Shown one piece after another: positions 22,594 through 34,106 of a stretch of 64,000 nucleotides of DNA. The number at the start of each line of letters is the position of its first letter. The stretch's first letter is position 1. The stretch covers positions 1 to 64,000 of the forward strand of contig JADDOH010010144.1 of assembly GCA_016648135.1 (NCBI GenBank), given 5' to 3'. Origin of the DNA: Agrypnia vestita. Lineage: Eukaryota; Arthropoda; Insecta; Trichoptera; Phryganeidae. The notes beneath the pieces are model-generated. The model was not told the origin of the DNA and ran no database searches. It was given only the letters and a program-made list of their open reading frames with translations. Position numbers and translations under genes: made by a program.

Positions 22594-23242
22594 TAAGGTT
22601 GAAACATAGTACTAAAATGCGACGCGACTTGACACGCGACGTGACACGTCGATACTTGATGCGAATCGTGCACATATACAACACGCCACGTGATGCTACA
22701 ACACGCTTTGCTAGTATCAATGCTTTGCGAAGGACGGAAGTGTATTGAAGTTGCCATGGATTAACTATTTAAAGACGGGCTGGATGAAGATTTTGAAGAA
22801 GATTTATTGCGGATTTTAAGACTATATTTTATACAAAAACAGTTGAATAATTTTTTTTTCCCTAAGCATTATTTCAAAGACTATGATTACGGTATTGGCC
22901 TAAACTCATATCATATAACACTGGGTGCCGTTTCAGAAATTCTATTAATTGCTCATTTTAAATAAAAGTTAACAAAAAATATTTATAAACCAAGAATGTT
23001 CTCAAAAGACTGACGCGCATTGTCGGATGTTCACAGGAAACACTCTGCGATGCGTCGGGTGGCATGTGTGCCCCCTCTCCCGGCATCACGCTGACCTGGA
23101 TCGACTGGATGTTCCCGCGTGGGGTGGCGTTTCATACATGGCGTGTTGTCTATTTGTATCTGAGCATATTAAATATATGAGATTGACAAGTACTGGCGTG
23201 GCGTGGCGTGGCGCCGCGTTTTAGTACTATGTTTCAACCTTA
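22594..23242. mobile_element. Candidate DNA transposon fragment with 27 bp inverted ends
   Basis: TAAGGTTGAAACATAGTACT at 22594 is the inverse of 23216-23242 with one mismatch over 27 bp. Inside each end lie short GC-rich direct repeats (ACGCGAC-type on the left, GGCGTGGCGT on the right). No clear target duplication, so the true boundaries are uncertain. Confidence 0.5.
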
Positions 23243-23905
23243 CGCCGGCCGCACACTGGATGCGTTTCGTACGAAATTGAGTAGTACGTATATGTACGAA
23301 TACGCAAGTACATTCCTGACCTTCGAAGAAGTATTGAACATCGCACACTATACACGATTTAGTGGTGCGTGTACGCACGTACAGATGCGACGTCAGACAC
23401 GATCCGGATATGTTCGGAAATTTTTGAGATTTCGTACGATGGATATTGAAAATTTTGTCAATTTGACACATGACCTCAAATATTTGTGGGACCAAAGTTA
23501 TTGAACTACGTGACCATCAGCTCAAACCATGGCGGAGGATCTCTAGAGAACTAAAAATACTTGTAAGTTAAATAATTTGGTTAAATGAATGTGAGGTATA
23601 ATTATGTACATCGAACAAAAAAACTTTTAAATATTTCTCCGATGTAATGAGCTCTTGTTGCACTTCGATTCTCCCCAGCATTTGTGAATCTATTAAGTAG
23701 ATAGTCATGAAATTTATTATTATTTATGTCTGCTATACTAGAGTTTTCCAGAAGATACAGATTATTCATTTGGCACAAACGTTATTGGAGAAATGCGAAA
23801 AGTAAACTGATCGTGACCAACGTAAGACGCAATCAATGTGCGAGCTCAATACGTACGAAAATAATCGTACGAATACGTATGTAATAATTCGTGCGACTGG
23901 CCTTA
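23243..23905. mobile_element. Adjacent imperfect inverted-repeat element
   Basis: GGCCGCAC near 23247 and GTGCGACTGGCC near 23890 form imperfect inverse ends. CGTACGAAT/ATTCGTACG words recur near both ends (23265-23305, 23850-23890). The open frames on both strands have no homology. May form one composite with 22594-23242. Confidence 0.35.
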
Positions 23906-24490
23906 TACAGTCAAAGTCATACATTTCTTTACTAAGAAGACTTTTACAGCTTGTCCAGCAGTCTGCAAGCCGAATATCCCGAGATATTTGAGACCTTGGT
24001 TAAATGTTGCGAATCGCGCTTTTTGGCCCGGAGTTAAGGAGCGTCCCAACACAGCCGACACGTTAAGAGCCCTCTCCCTAAACTAAACTTTGAAATGTGT
24101 AAATCAGCTTCGGTCGTGAACGACGAATGTTGCGATTAAAATAATAATTCACACTCTCCCGTTCCTCGGTTATGGGCGCCGTACCCAGTACCCAATAAGC
24201 GGTATCTCAGGCCGCAATCTGCGCGGAGCTCGGCGCCTAATAATGGCAGAGGTCCTCGGGGACCCGCCCGCCTTGCCGCGATGGCCCTATTGTCGGAATG
24301 GTGGTTAATCAAAAGACAATCGACAGTCAGTTATGCTTTACGGTCCCCTCGACCCTGTTCTAATGTTACGCCCCGGAAGGTTTTATTGTCTTCGATTATA
24401 TTATTAGCGTTCAATTTATATATTAAATTAATACCCTAGGAAGATTCACATGTAATATTTGCGTTAAACGAGGTAGATTTCTCTATACCA
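23905..24490. other. No gene; GC-richer stretch 24020-24400
   Basis: 24170-24370 has low repeat content and CpG-rich words (GGCGCCGTACCC, CCGCGATGGCC). It may be regulatory DNA. No exon seen. Confidence 0.3.
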
Positions 24491-24494
24491 AATA

Positions 24495-24879
24495 CAGGGT
24501 GTCCCGTATCTTGACGTCAAACCGAAATCGGGTGATAGGCCAAGTCATAATAGTTTTCAGAAAAATATTTTTAAAAATCTAAGTGATGTCTTTTAAAAAT
24601 TATAAACATTTAAAAAAAAATCAAAAAATCTACACCCTGTGACGGTCTTTTCACTCCTGTTGCTACAAATCTTTATTTTTATTCATTTTTTTTTTTAAAT
24701 ATTATGTATTCCTGAATCATGCTTCTGTAAACTTTTGTCCAAAATTCAAAGCCAACTTCTCCAGCTTGGAAGATAATGTCACTTTTTGACCAAACCACGT
24801 ATTCAAAATCGACACTTTGCTCAGTTTTAACTGACTGTTAACTCGATTTCGGCTTGACGTCGAGATACGGGACACCCTG
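24495..24879. mobile_element. TA-flanked CAGG-ended MITE, subfamily C (385 bp)
   Basis: TIRs of 39 bp with three mismatches begin CAGGGTGTCCCGTATCTTGA at 24495 and mirror at the other end (24841-24879). TA flanks both ends (24493-24494, 24880-24881). The interior is not inverted, unlike subfamilies A and B. Confidence 0.85.
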
Positions 24880-24880
24880 T

Positions 24881-26380
24881 ATATATTAATTATTATTTGT
24901 ATAATTTTAGAAATATAGAAACAGAGTAATAACTAACATCAAACATAATAATTTTATCATCTGTCTGTCTATCTGTCCGTCTGTGTAACGTCCGTAATTT
25001 ATTTCGAATTCAAGACTAAAAAAAAATTAACGGCCAGAGATGGGGCTTGAAATCTGGTCAGCGCACTCGAACCAACCGCTTGACGCATGTTGCTATTTCC
25101 ACTCCGCTAACCGCCAAAAAGATACTATAAATATGTACTAGGGCTTAGCCAAGACGCGAACGTTCCATCATTTTTGACGGGTTAGTGAAAATAAGAAAAT
25201 AAGACAAATTTAACACTTCACAATTTTTAATTATAGATAGCCGTATTGATTTAGAATAACTGATGATTTATGAACTATTTCCATTCCACCACAATTCTTG
25301 TTTATTGAAGAGTTTTAGATTATTTATTTCCTTTATATCACTATAAATTCCATAATAATATTATAATTCAACAGCTGTATATACATATAATATGTAGAAA
25401 ACCATATCATTCATTATTAATTTGTTCTCACTATATTACTTCTTCTGTAAATTATCTCTAGCTCTTCTGATGTAGAGTGATGATTGTTTTTAATAATTTA
25501 TTCATTAATACTTTCTAAAGAAAGCATCTTCACCTTGTATTATATTTTATTTTGATATATTGTTTGGAAATATAACAGATTCAAGATAGAGATATAATAA
25601 ATGACTTTAAACAAATAATATCGAACATGTAAAGCATATTTCAAATAACAAGTGTAGAAAAGAGTAGTAAAAATAGTGCCACGAAATGTAAAATTGGTAA
25701 TGTGACACACAATTAATTGAGGGTGTTGATTTTGATTCTGCCTGTCACGCCCCTTTGGGTGCACCCTAAGTAAATCTGGTCCCTTAGACTGATTCACCGT
25801 TCTTGAAGTTAATGAGAGATGTGTTTGTAGAAGTGAAGTATCCTGCCCTGACCAGAAGGATCAGTATAATCAACAACCGATCACGCCTTACAAGAACATT
25901 AAAAATGTTAGTGTTTAATTCCAAGGATTTGAAACGCCAAACGATCCAAGATGACACGAAAGGGTATGCCTAACTAGAAGTTGTACTGCTAGTTATTTTT
26001 GTAATGAACATAGCCATGCTAAGCGATGTTAAATGGTTTTAATAGATAATTACGTATATTAAAACTTTTCAAATCATTTGCCTTATTTAAAACGAAAGTT
26101 AGGCACCGCTCGAGTTTCGCCTTCAATTAATTATTTCTGTTTTAATTATCGTCAAAGAAATTATATTAATACCGCCCCAAAACTAGCTCCTTTAATTTTT
26201 ACAGTTAGTTGAATTATTATTATTTTATTTATTTAACTAATTTTTGTTTAATTAATCATTAGTTATTATCATTTAAAAGACATACAAAGTATACAACATA
26301 GTAAATATGAAACGATAAGCGCGGGCTAGAATGTCTTGAATACATCCATCTACAATGTACATCTCAGACTTATAATAGCC
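24881..26380. other. AT-rich, nothing except a tRNA-like patch
   Basis: The 85-codon frame at 25540-25797 (minus) is unsupported. A CTGT-type microsatellite lies at 24960-24985. Confidence 0.4.
25040..25112 (-). repeat. tRNA-like SINE head, minus strand
   Basis: On the minus strand TTAGCGGAGTGG (25099-25110) resembles a pol III A box and GGTTCGAGTGC (25063-25073) a B box, at a spacing usual for tRNA genes. No proper cloverleaf was found, so it is a SINE head or tRNA relic rather than a tRNA gene. Confidence 0.4.
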
Positions 26381-26600
26381 GTTAATTCGTGAAAATAACA
26401 ACCCTCGCGTGCAACATGAACCGCGCGCTGATTGACGTATCGCACTTGCGCGCCCGGACCTCATTAGCGGCTAATCGTCACCAGTGCTGTTGTAATTCCA
26501 GCGAGTTATGAACTTACGGACATATAAGAGACATTTTAAATTAGGATAGTTGATGACCGATCTTTGAATACTTTAGATATATTTCCGTGATAAGATTATA
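26380..26600 (+). repeat. Dispersed repeat, copy 2 (pairs with 6225-6470)
   Basis: Shares CCGCGCGCTGATTGACGT, GCGCCCGG and CCAGCGAGTTATG with copy 1 in the same order. Confidence 0.65.
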
Positions 26601-26824
26601 GAAGTCACACGTTGATAATAATAATAATAACAATAAAAAATTTATAGCGCCATTTTCGTAAAAATATTAGCTTTACACTAACATTGTTTAGTCCTACACT
26701 AGTATTTAATTTAATGGAAAGGATTTTACAAAAAGGTGGTGGGTACTTAAAATTATCAGCGAGTGCAGTCAGTAATTTGAAATAAGCAGTATTTAACTAG
26801 AATTTCTACAAAATAAAATGTTGT

Positions 26825-26995
26825 AAGAATGTTCTTAGGTTTTCACGGCCACTCAGAATCTTCCGGTTTGTGTCTTCTGGTGTATTATGCCGTTTTATTA
26901 CGACTTTTCTGGCCGACGTTTCGGATCTCTTTGCAGGGTCAATCATTAACACATCAGCCCTGATGATGGACCCTTAAATGGGATCTGAAACGACA
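26825..26995. ncRNA. Head-to-head pair of hammerhead-like motifs
   Basis: The plus strand has a full core CTGATGA (26960-26966) and GAAAC (26987-26991) with the GGACCC/GGGATCT stem. The minus strand, reading away from it, has GAAAC (26918-26922) after a worn core (TTAATGA), then the family tail (inverse of TTCTTAGGTTTTCACGGCCA at 26832). A CGTA behind the minus-strand GAAACG allows a 3 bp stem III. Confidence 0.4.
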
Positions 26996-26999
26996 CAAA

Positions 27000-28130
27000 C
27001 CATTAAATGTTGTACCTCGTAACATTCCTATCACAATTATTATTATATTTAAATTTTAACATTACATATTTATATACTCTGCCATATAAATATTTAATCT
27101 AGCTTATTTTTCCAATAAACGTGTTTTTGTTTACGCTTCGATGTACTGATTTGCCTGATAATTACAATATACGAATAATTTCTTATATGAACATCGTAGA
27201 AACAAAATGTTATTTTTATAAATTTTATGATATCAATTACCTGTTTGACTTTATGATATTGACCCGTTCGATCTTACGACATCATTGACCTGTTTGGAAT
27301 CTTTTCCATTAAATTTATATAAAACATCAATTTATTGATGATATATTGTTGTTGTACTTATAAGATAATGTATGGGGTCGAAAAAAGATCGCCCATTTGT
27401 TGATTTTATTTTGTACAAATATTCTGTAGGTATAATGTTGAATTATCACGATGTATTGGCATTCGGTATAAAGAATATTTTAACGGTACCTAACCAAATT
27501 TATGATTGGAACGCTTCCAAACATCAGAATCGGTTTTATCGTATCGACAAAGAAAACAGAATTCACCCTCATGCAATTGTATTTCATAAAAATTTACAAT
27601 TTATGAGGTCAGTCCATAACACATATTTTGGTTGTGGCTAATAAAGGCGAATCACGTGATATTTGTAATGAAACAACTGCCATACATTTATTCAGTTTCG
27701 TTTCACGTTTAAAAAATACGAAAATTCAACAGCCTCTTCCGTTTGAAGCGTGTGATTTTATGACTTAAACGTATTTTCAATTCGCAAACTCTAAAAGATT
27801 TTATTAAATGTCTTAAAAATCGAAACTATATCCCGAATGTTATCCACGCATCGGAAAGTCTTTGCATTTGACGCAAGATATTTGAGCGCTGGGATTCATA
27901 ATATCTACACCCTTTTTATTCAATGCAAGAAAAATCCAGAGATGAATTAAAATTATTTATTAATAATTTTAATCCTTACTAATTAGTCCTGGATTATTTC
28001 AGTTGATTGAGCGATTCATGAGAAAGTTGGAAAAGCCTGTTTTGTTTCGTGGGTGCGGTAGTGGGAGGTGGTAATTAGTGGTCGCGGTGTGGTGGTCACT
28101 TGACGGTATTTGAGAAATATTTTCGAAAAC
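27000..28130. other. Nothing recognised
   Basis: AT-rich. The 89-codon frame at 27372-27641 has no visible family pattern and no nearby splice or promoter support. Confidence 0.4.
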
Positions 28131-28132
28131 GG

Positions 28133-28180
28133 TGTGATCTATTAAAAAAATACGTCATTGTATTTTTTTAATAGATCACA
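28133..28180. repeat. Perfect 21 bp hairpin with 6-base loop
   Basis: TGTGATCTATTAAAAAAATA... (28133-28153) pairs exactly with 28160-28180 around GTCATT. Confidence 0.85.
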
Positions 28181-28910
28181 ACTTACTCTCAAGACTATTG
28201 GATCGATTTTAATAGAAAACTGTTTATGTTGATGTGATTTTCGTAAAAATCATCAGAATCGGTTAAATTGAACCGGAGATATGAATTTTCATAAGTATAT
28301 TTAGAGCTTAAAATTCAGTATCTTCCTTATATTTAAAAATTTACAACTTATACCAGTTTGTCGTCATAGAATTTTATTGTTCACTTCAAAAGAGCTATCC
28401 AACGATATATGACTCATCTTGATTGGGCATCAAAATGCAAAATGCAAAATTGGGTGCCAAAGTGCCCATATCCTTTGGCGCCGGCGAAAATCTTTCAGTT
28501 CAAGTATGCTTTCTGGAATTTATGAGGTGCACGCTTAATGCTCGTAATTCTGTACTGATTGCAGAGTGCGCTGTTTACCTGGATCTGCAGAGTACTCCGC
28601 ACCGTCCCGAGTTGGCCCGGGTCCAAAACAATCTTGAAGGATTAGGGACGCCATATTGTTTGATGATTTATAAAATACTAGAAAGTGTTAAAGGTGATTA
28701 CGTGTGCTCGGTATTTTGTTTTTTCGGTCACCTTCATGACCACACCATTCAGGGTAACTGGAGAAATACTTCTTGTGCCCTGACTATACTTTATAATTAA
28801 CAGTGCTGTTTTGTTAGGGTATAGAGCATGTTTGTTTCTTCAGCAATCTTTTCACTGTTTAAGATTCAAAAAAATGCATTTCATTGTTATTTGAATATAA
28901 TAGAAATTAA
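28180..28910. other. MITE-like sequence, no gene
   Basis: The word set GAGCTATCCAACGATATATGAC / CATCTTGATTGGGCA (28391-28430) recurs inverted at 40181-40245 and, worn, at 42005-42055, so it belongs to a dispersed repeat. The 125-codon frame at 28423-28800 begins in it and matches no family I know. Confidence 0.35.
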
Positions 28911-28914
28911 TTAT

Positions 28915-29065
28915 TTCTCACAGAAACGAAGCTATTTTTAAGAGTGAGTATGTATGGAAGTCTTTTTTGGGCCATCACAGGACCTACGATCCATCTTAGG
29001 CTGACTTAAGTGTTCACTACACACAATGTAACGTTCGGTGTGGGTGGAATCTGCGAACGCTTAAT
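28915..29065 (+). mobile_element. Foldback MITE, copy 3 (one worn arm)
   Basis: CTCACAGAAACGAAGC...GGAAGTCTTTTTTGGGCC...ACTTAAGTGTTCAC...CAATGTAACGTTCG follows the left arm of the copies at 4585 and 15311 with many changes. The right arm is lost after a few bases (TGGAATCTGCGAACG). Confidence 0.7.
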
Positions 29066-29505
29066 TGCATCAAATAATGTAAATGAGTTAAGTGAGTTAA
29101 ATGAGTTAGTGGATTACTGGTGAAATATTTACCGAGAAGATGCCATGTGAAGATTGGGGTTTGGGAAATCTGGGAGTTTTTTCGTTATGAGACGATGTAC
29201 AGTTAGGTTTTATGAACAGTTAGGTTGTAAAATGTATACCGATTGAAGTCATTTCATGTGACCAGTGATACTGCTGTGGTGATCGGGAGCCGCCGCAGAT
29301 CTAGGCGTACGCATTGAGCTTACGTCCGCCGATCAGGGTAAAATACGGCTGACCCGCTCCCAGTTGCTGTAGGGACCTATAATCTGTCGACGAACGCCAT
29401 AGTAAATCGCAAAATTCAACAGCGAGTTTCATTCGCACCCGGTACTGAGTTGCTCCATGATTGCCTCTATTCTACTATACACATCTCATTCATACTATAT
29501 ATGCT
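29066..29505. other. Nothing recognised
   Basis: Short GGTTAGT/GAGTTAAATGAGTTA runs near 29090-29110. Otherwise featureless. Confidence 0.35.
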
Positions 29506-29508
29506 GTA

Positions 29509-30043
29509 CAGAGTTATTTGGAAAACATTAATAACCTCGCAGGAAGATACTTCCGCCTTGATTATGAGATGAAAATGTTCAAGCTATTACGACCTAATAT
29601 CAATAGTTAAGGAGATATGCGACATCAAAATTTGCATTTTTTTTTCAATATTTCTGACTTATTTTTTGTAAAACGTTGGACTATCATTACAGTAACTCAT
29701 ATCGATTACGAAAAATTCATTCGTTTCAAATCAAGATAAATAAAATGAGAAAACCCTGAAAAATTCCAATTGGAATGTTTTGCAATTGGAATTCGAGGGT
29801 TTTTATTTTTTTATTTGACTTGAATTAAAGTAATGAATTTTAAATATTCGATATAAGTTACTATAATGATAGTTGAACGTTTTAAAAAAAAAATCAGAAA
29901 TATTGAAAAAAAAAATGCAAACTTTGATGTCGCATATCTCCTTAACTATTGATATAAGGTCACAATAGCTTGAACATTTTCGACTCATAATCAAGGCAGG
30001 AACACAGTCCTGCGAGGTTATTAATGTTTTCCAAATAACCCTG
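29509..30043. mobile_element. TA-flanked CAGG-ended foldback MITE, subfamily B, second copy
   Basis: Homologous end to end with 21158-21697, including the AATTCCAATTGGAATGTTTT-type centre. Left flank is TA (29507-29508); right flank has decayed to TT. The minus-strand frame at 29803-30141 is chance coding in the arm. Confidence 0.9.
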
Positions 30044-30044
30044 T

Positions 30045-31060
30045 TTACTTGCCGAATACACTCACATATACACTCGCCAAACACACACAACACGCTGACA
30101 CAACATGATTCTTCCAGACGGGTGGGAATCCTCGCCAACACAACTTGCCCGTCTAACTATTTTAACTTTCGTTAAGTAAAGTAGTAATCTAATATGAAAT
30201 ATCACAATGAAGTCAAATCTACGTAACGATTCGAAAAAATATTAACGTAACCTAAAAATTTGGCGTAGACCGAATATTGCTTCAAAGAAAACACTGTGTT
30301 ACAGAGAAAGGTAATGGCATAAAATGAACATAAAAGAATTACATTTATGTTTTGTCAAAATTCAAATTCGCGTGACGTCAGAGGGCATGGCGTGCCACTA
30401 CACCATTGCCAAATGTATTTAGAAAAAATCCACGTAACACGAACTTACGAGATTCGATGCAAAATAAAGCGATTTATTTTTTTGAAAACAAATTACGATC
30501 CCAAAAGCATTCTAAAGTATAGGAGGTTTACGTTTTCCGTAGAAAATTCTATGAAAACGGAGAAGTGGAGCTTTTCTTACGTCCTCGTGGTTCCATTTAT
30601 GGTAGGGAAACACAGACAGAGCAGAAAAATGTCTGCCATCCGTGAAAATAAGGGTGTTGAATGATTTGGTGACTTTAGGGTTTACCTCCCCTCACAATCA
30701 TCTGTGGTAGACATGGACCTTCTCAAACATGCCGAGTTAGGGCGAGCATTCCCTTTTGCAGATTCATTACTCTTTTATACTTCCTTCTCGGTGAAAGTAT
30801 CAAACTAAATTTAAATCACGTGACTTTGTGATATTCACCTGTGAGTGCGAGAATTTTTATAGATCCTAAATTTTAGACGTAGACTAGTGATGTAATTCCG
30901 TGTTGGGTGCGCAGAACCGTAGCAGTTAGTTCATACTCAGCAGTTAATTCTTATATTCTGCTTTGACGATTATTTTTATATTCTTTGAAATCAAATTCCG
31001 GAGACACCAAACATTCCTGGGACATTCTTAATAACGCACGATTCAAAGTAGTTCTTAGAG
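30045..31060. other. Nothing recognised
   Basis: The 105-codon frame at 30347-30664 has no recognisable domain. Confidence 0.4.
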
Positions 31061-31063
31061 TAG

Positions 31064-31140
31064 CTTGTTGGTCTTATGGTTAGGATTCTCGCCTCGTAAT
31101 TCAAAGGTCGCGGGTTCGAATCTCACTCCAGACCAGCAAG
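31064..31140 (+). repeat. tRNA-like hairpin with pol III A and B boxes
   Basis: GGGTTCGAATC (31112-31122) is a near-perfect B box and TTATGGTTAGGATTC (from 31074) an A-box-like element. The outer 11 bases, CTTGTTGGTCT and AGACCAGCAAG, pair with one G-U. The anticodon stem does not form and one T-stem pair is broken, so it is a tRNA-derived SINE head or tRNA pseudogene rather than a working tRNA. Confidence 0.6.
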
Positions 31141-34048
31141 ATAGTCCTATTTTCATTGCACAAGCGTTTGGCTTAATTTGAAAATAGTAAGAATATTGAT
31201 GTCATACGTATTCCGTGTTTGCATCTCTATTTGAAAAAAATAGTTTTGTGTCCCCGTCTAATTAACGTGGTACGTTGCCAACCCAAATGTCTTAAAATAA
31301 TACAGAAATATTAGCGAAATAGAAACAACGATCAAGCATTCCTTTTATGCAGTTTCCTATTAAAACTATTCAAATATATAAACAAGAACCAATTGTTATA
31401 ATAAATTTATCGTGTTTGTGAAAAGTGTGTTCATCTCATTATTATATCATGAGCTTATCTATTACACTTCGTCGAACTTCATAATCAGTCCACTATTGCG
31501 AATGGTCTACCAGCTTTCTATATAGACTAATCGCGCATCGTCGGGAACATGGATGTCCAATAGATTACTAATTCGCTACGTCGTCTGGGCAATTTTCGTC
31601 TGCGCACTTATTTCCAAAGACAAAATGGGGAGGTTCGCTAATCGCTTTCCGGTGCAGCAAAAATAAGTCTTACATTTTACCTTGCATTAATTACTTTAAA
31701 AATATGTACCTAATAGTATTTTACTTCTATTATGATTTCAAGATATTGTTCTGATAATTATTTTCTATTTTCTTAAATCGTCATGAAGGCTAGATGTATT
31801 TTTTTATTTTATTTTAAATTTAAGCAGATTATATAAACGTGAGAAAGAATCATTAAAATATCTCTATAAATGAAAAAGTTATGGGACTTTAAAGTTACGA
31901 TTCAAAAATAATTTTGTTTCATACGACAGTCCAGCGTGTAGCGTCACTTGATAGTGCGAGGATCTTGACTAGGTCAAATGACGTCACAGGGGAGGAGAAG
32001 CCACTGTCGTAAAACACAAAATTAACGTACATAAACTTAAATAATCTATTTATAAGTCACTTATTAACTTCACTGGTTTATTAGTAATTAACATCATGTA
32101 ACTTCTCCATCGTAACTTTTCCTCAAATTAAGTTAAATGTTATGTTAAAAATAAAGTGAGTCTATCATAATGGCCTCATGGGACGAGGCTTGAACCCTCC
32201 CCCACTCCGCCAATAAACGAAACAATAAGTTGTATGAATGTGAGATACACATAATACATATATGTAGGTATATCAGATAGTGCATAGAGTATACAGGCAT
32301 ACACTTATACATGTATAAGTGATATCGCATCAAGAATAATAATTGTTTCTGTAAAGTTTGAAGCTCTTTGAAGGCGAGGCAGCATTACTTAAAGATTCTC
32401 GAGGTAGGGTATGAATACTGGCTGATTTTGGGCTGTGTTTAACACCGGAATTTCAGATCCAGAAGAACCTTCCTAATTAAAATAAAACACAAATCATTTT
32501 GTTTAAACAACTTTGTGATTTGTGTTTTATTTGAATAATAATATCACCACAATGTTCAAGACTTCATTCAGAATTAAAAATGTTCTTCGAACAATTTACC
32601 TTCCTAATATTGCGGTACGCGGAAAAATTTAACCCTTCTGACCACTGAAATGGCGCCGAAGTTCGTGCTTCGCAAAGTGGACAATCAAAATACTAATCCA
32701 CCAAGTGGGCATCGCATTTCCCAAAGGAGCCTTTTGATAGCGGCAATTTTGCGATACCTGTGACCTACTTTAAAGAAGCCGAATCAGGTGACTGTTGAAT
32801 GAATCAGGTACAGTTTCAAAGCTGCACAGTGACAAAATTGTGATCTTAAACCATTACAAAGTTAACAAGTGCGGTGAAGTGTTAAGCAAGGTCAATGTCA
32901 GTGCCATTGATGATACTTCAAGAAACGAACCAACTACGGCCATTTTGAACAAAACTTCATGAAGATTGAAGTCACTTAAAGAAATAATCCAAGCGTGAGA
33001 TTCATTTCAACATTGGCAGTTACAAGTGCAGTATAATTGCTAACAAGTAACACATAAAAATGACTCTATTCGGAAATGGTGGTGGCCATTTTGTGATGGT
33101 GACCGAGAATACGTAAACAACAGTAAAACGTTGGATAGCGAGTAATTTAGTCTGCGAGTGTTTTCCAAGACGAGTAAAAGTTTTTAATCATTTTCAACTT
33201 CCTGCATGAGCGAGGTTTTGCAACACGAGTATACGTTTTGTCTGCTGAACATCATATCGAACTTATCAAAGCTTTACTCCAAAGCGTCCCTATCCTTCGA
33301 GAGCTTTGGAAAAATCATTTCTTCATCATCTCATCCAGTCTTGGAATAGAGTAACCATCAAGTGAAACTGCGATCTGATGGCGTTAAGAAGATTGCCAAC
33401 AAACAGGGGTCGCCAGTTGTCAACGAAATTATGTCCTTGGGGAAGACCATGAGATCGAGGTGAATGAGATCGAGGAAATCGACCGGGACCACCGATGAAT
33501 CTTTAACGATGATGAAATGTCACATTTCTGTGAAATCTTCAATAAGAGGCAAAGGCGCGTGTCATTGGGTGGGTTAGGCAGACAAAAAATATTCCAGTGA
33601 GCCAACAAATGCTCCTCTCTCTCTCTCGTCTCCCTCATATCAGCCACGATAAGATTTATATTATCGATGGAATCGGCGTTAAATTTGTATAGGTTATTCG
33701 TGATGATCATTAAAATTGATGGAAAAAAATTATGCTTACTCTAGTTGAGTTGAATTAAATATTATTCTAGTACTCATTCATGTATTCCACACAAATTATA
33801 TAGTATTCTTCCTTTGCATACAATGTATTTTTGTATTTTGTTGTATCTTCTATATTTTGTGTTATTTTGCTTTATTTATATTCAGGCTTTGTTATTTTCT
33901 GATGTTTGATATTCATGCTTTGCTATTTTCTTCTCCTTGTATTTCTCCGCCTTTTGTTTATATTTTGTTATTTTATTTTTATGTGTTATTATTTTCTTTG
34001 AATAAATTGTTTTTCGTAACGCACCCCAGAGACAGTGAAGTGGTTATT
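31141..34048. other. Nothing recognised apart from one hairpin
   Basis: 32630-33700 has less biased composition and looks like old coding or transcribed DNA, but all frames are broken and no family was recognised. The rest is AT-rich. Confidence 0.35.
32480..32532. repeat. Perfect 17 bp hairpin
   Basis: AAATAAAACACAAATCA (32480-32496) is the inverse of 32516-32532, with a 19-base loop. Confidence 0.8.
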
Positions 34049-34106
34049 GCAGTTTCCTCGCCGCGTCGAGTGCTTTGCATCGTCAGCGGCGTAGCGAGGA
34101 AACTGC
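34049..34106. repeat. Hairpin, 13 bp perfect plus inner pairs
   Basis: GCAGTTTCCTCGC (34049-34061) pairs exactly with 34094-34106, and after a 2-base bulge CGC pairs with GCG. The stem-loop is 58 bases, pre-miRNA-like in size though the stem is short for that. Confidence 0.7.

Noticed and set aside
28423..28800. 125-codon plus-strand frame as a host gene
   Set aside because: Begins in a dispersed repeat, has no recognisable domain, and no promoter or splice context.
33370..33490. Possible retrotransposon protein scrap
   Set aside because: Frames are broken and nothing specific could be recognised.
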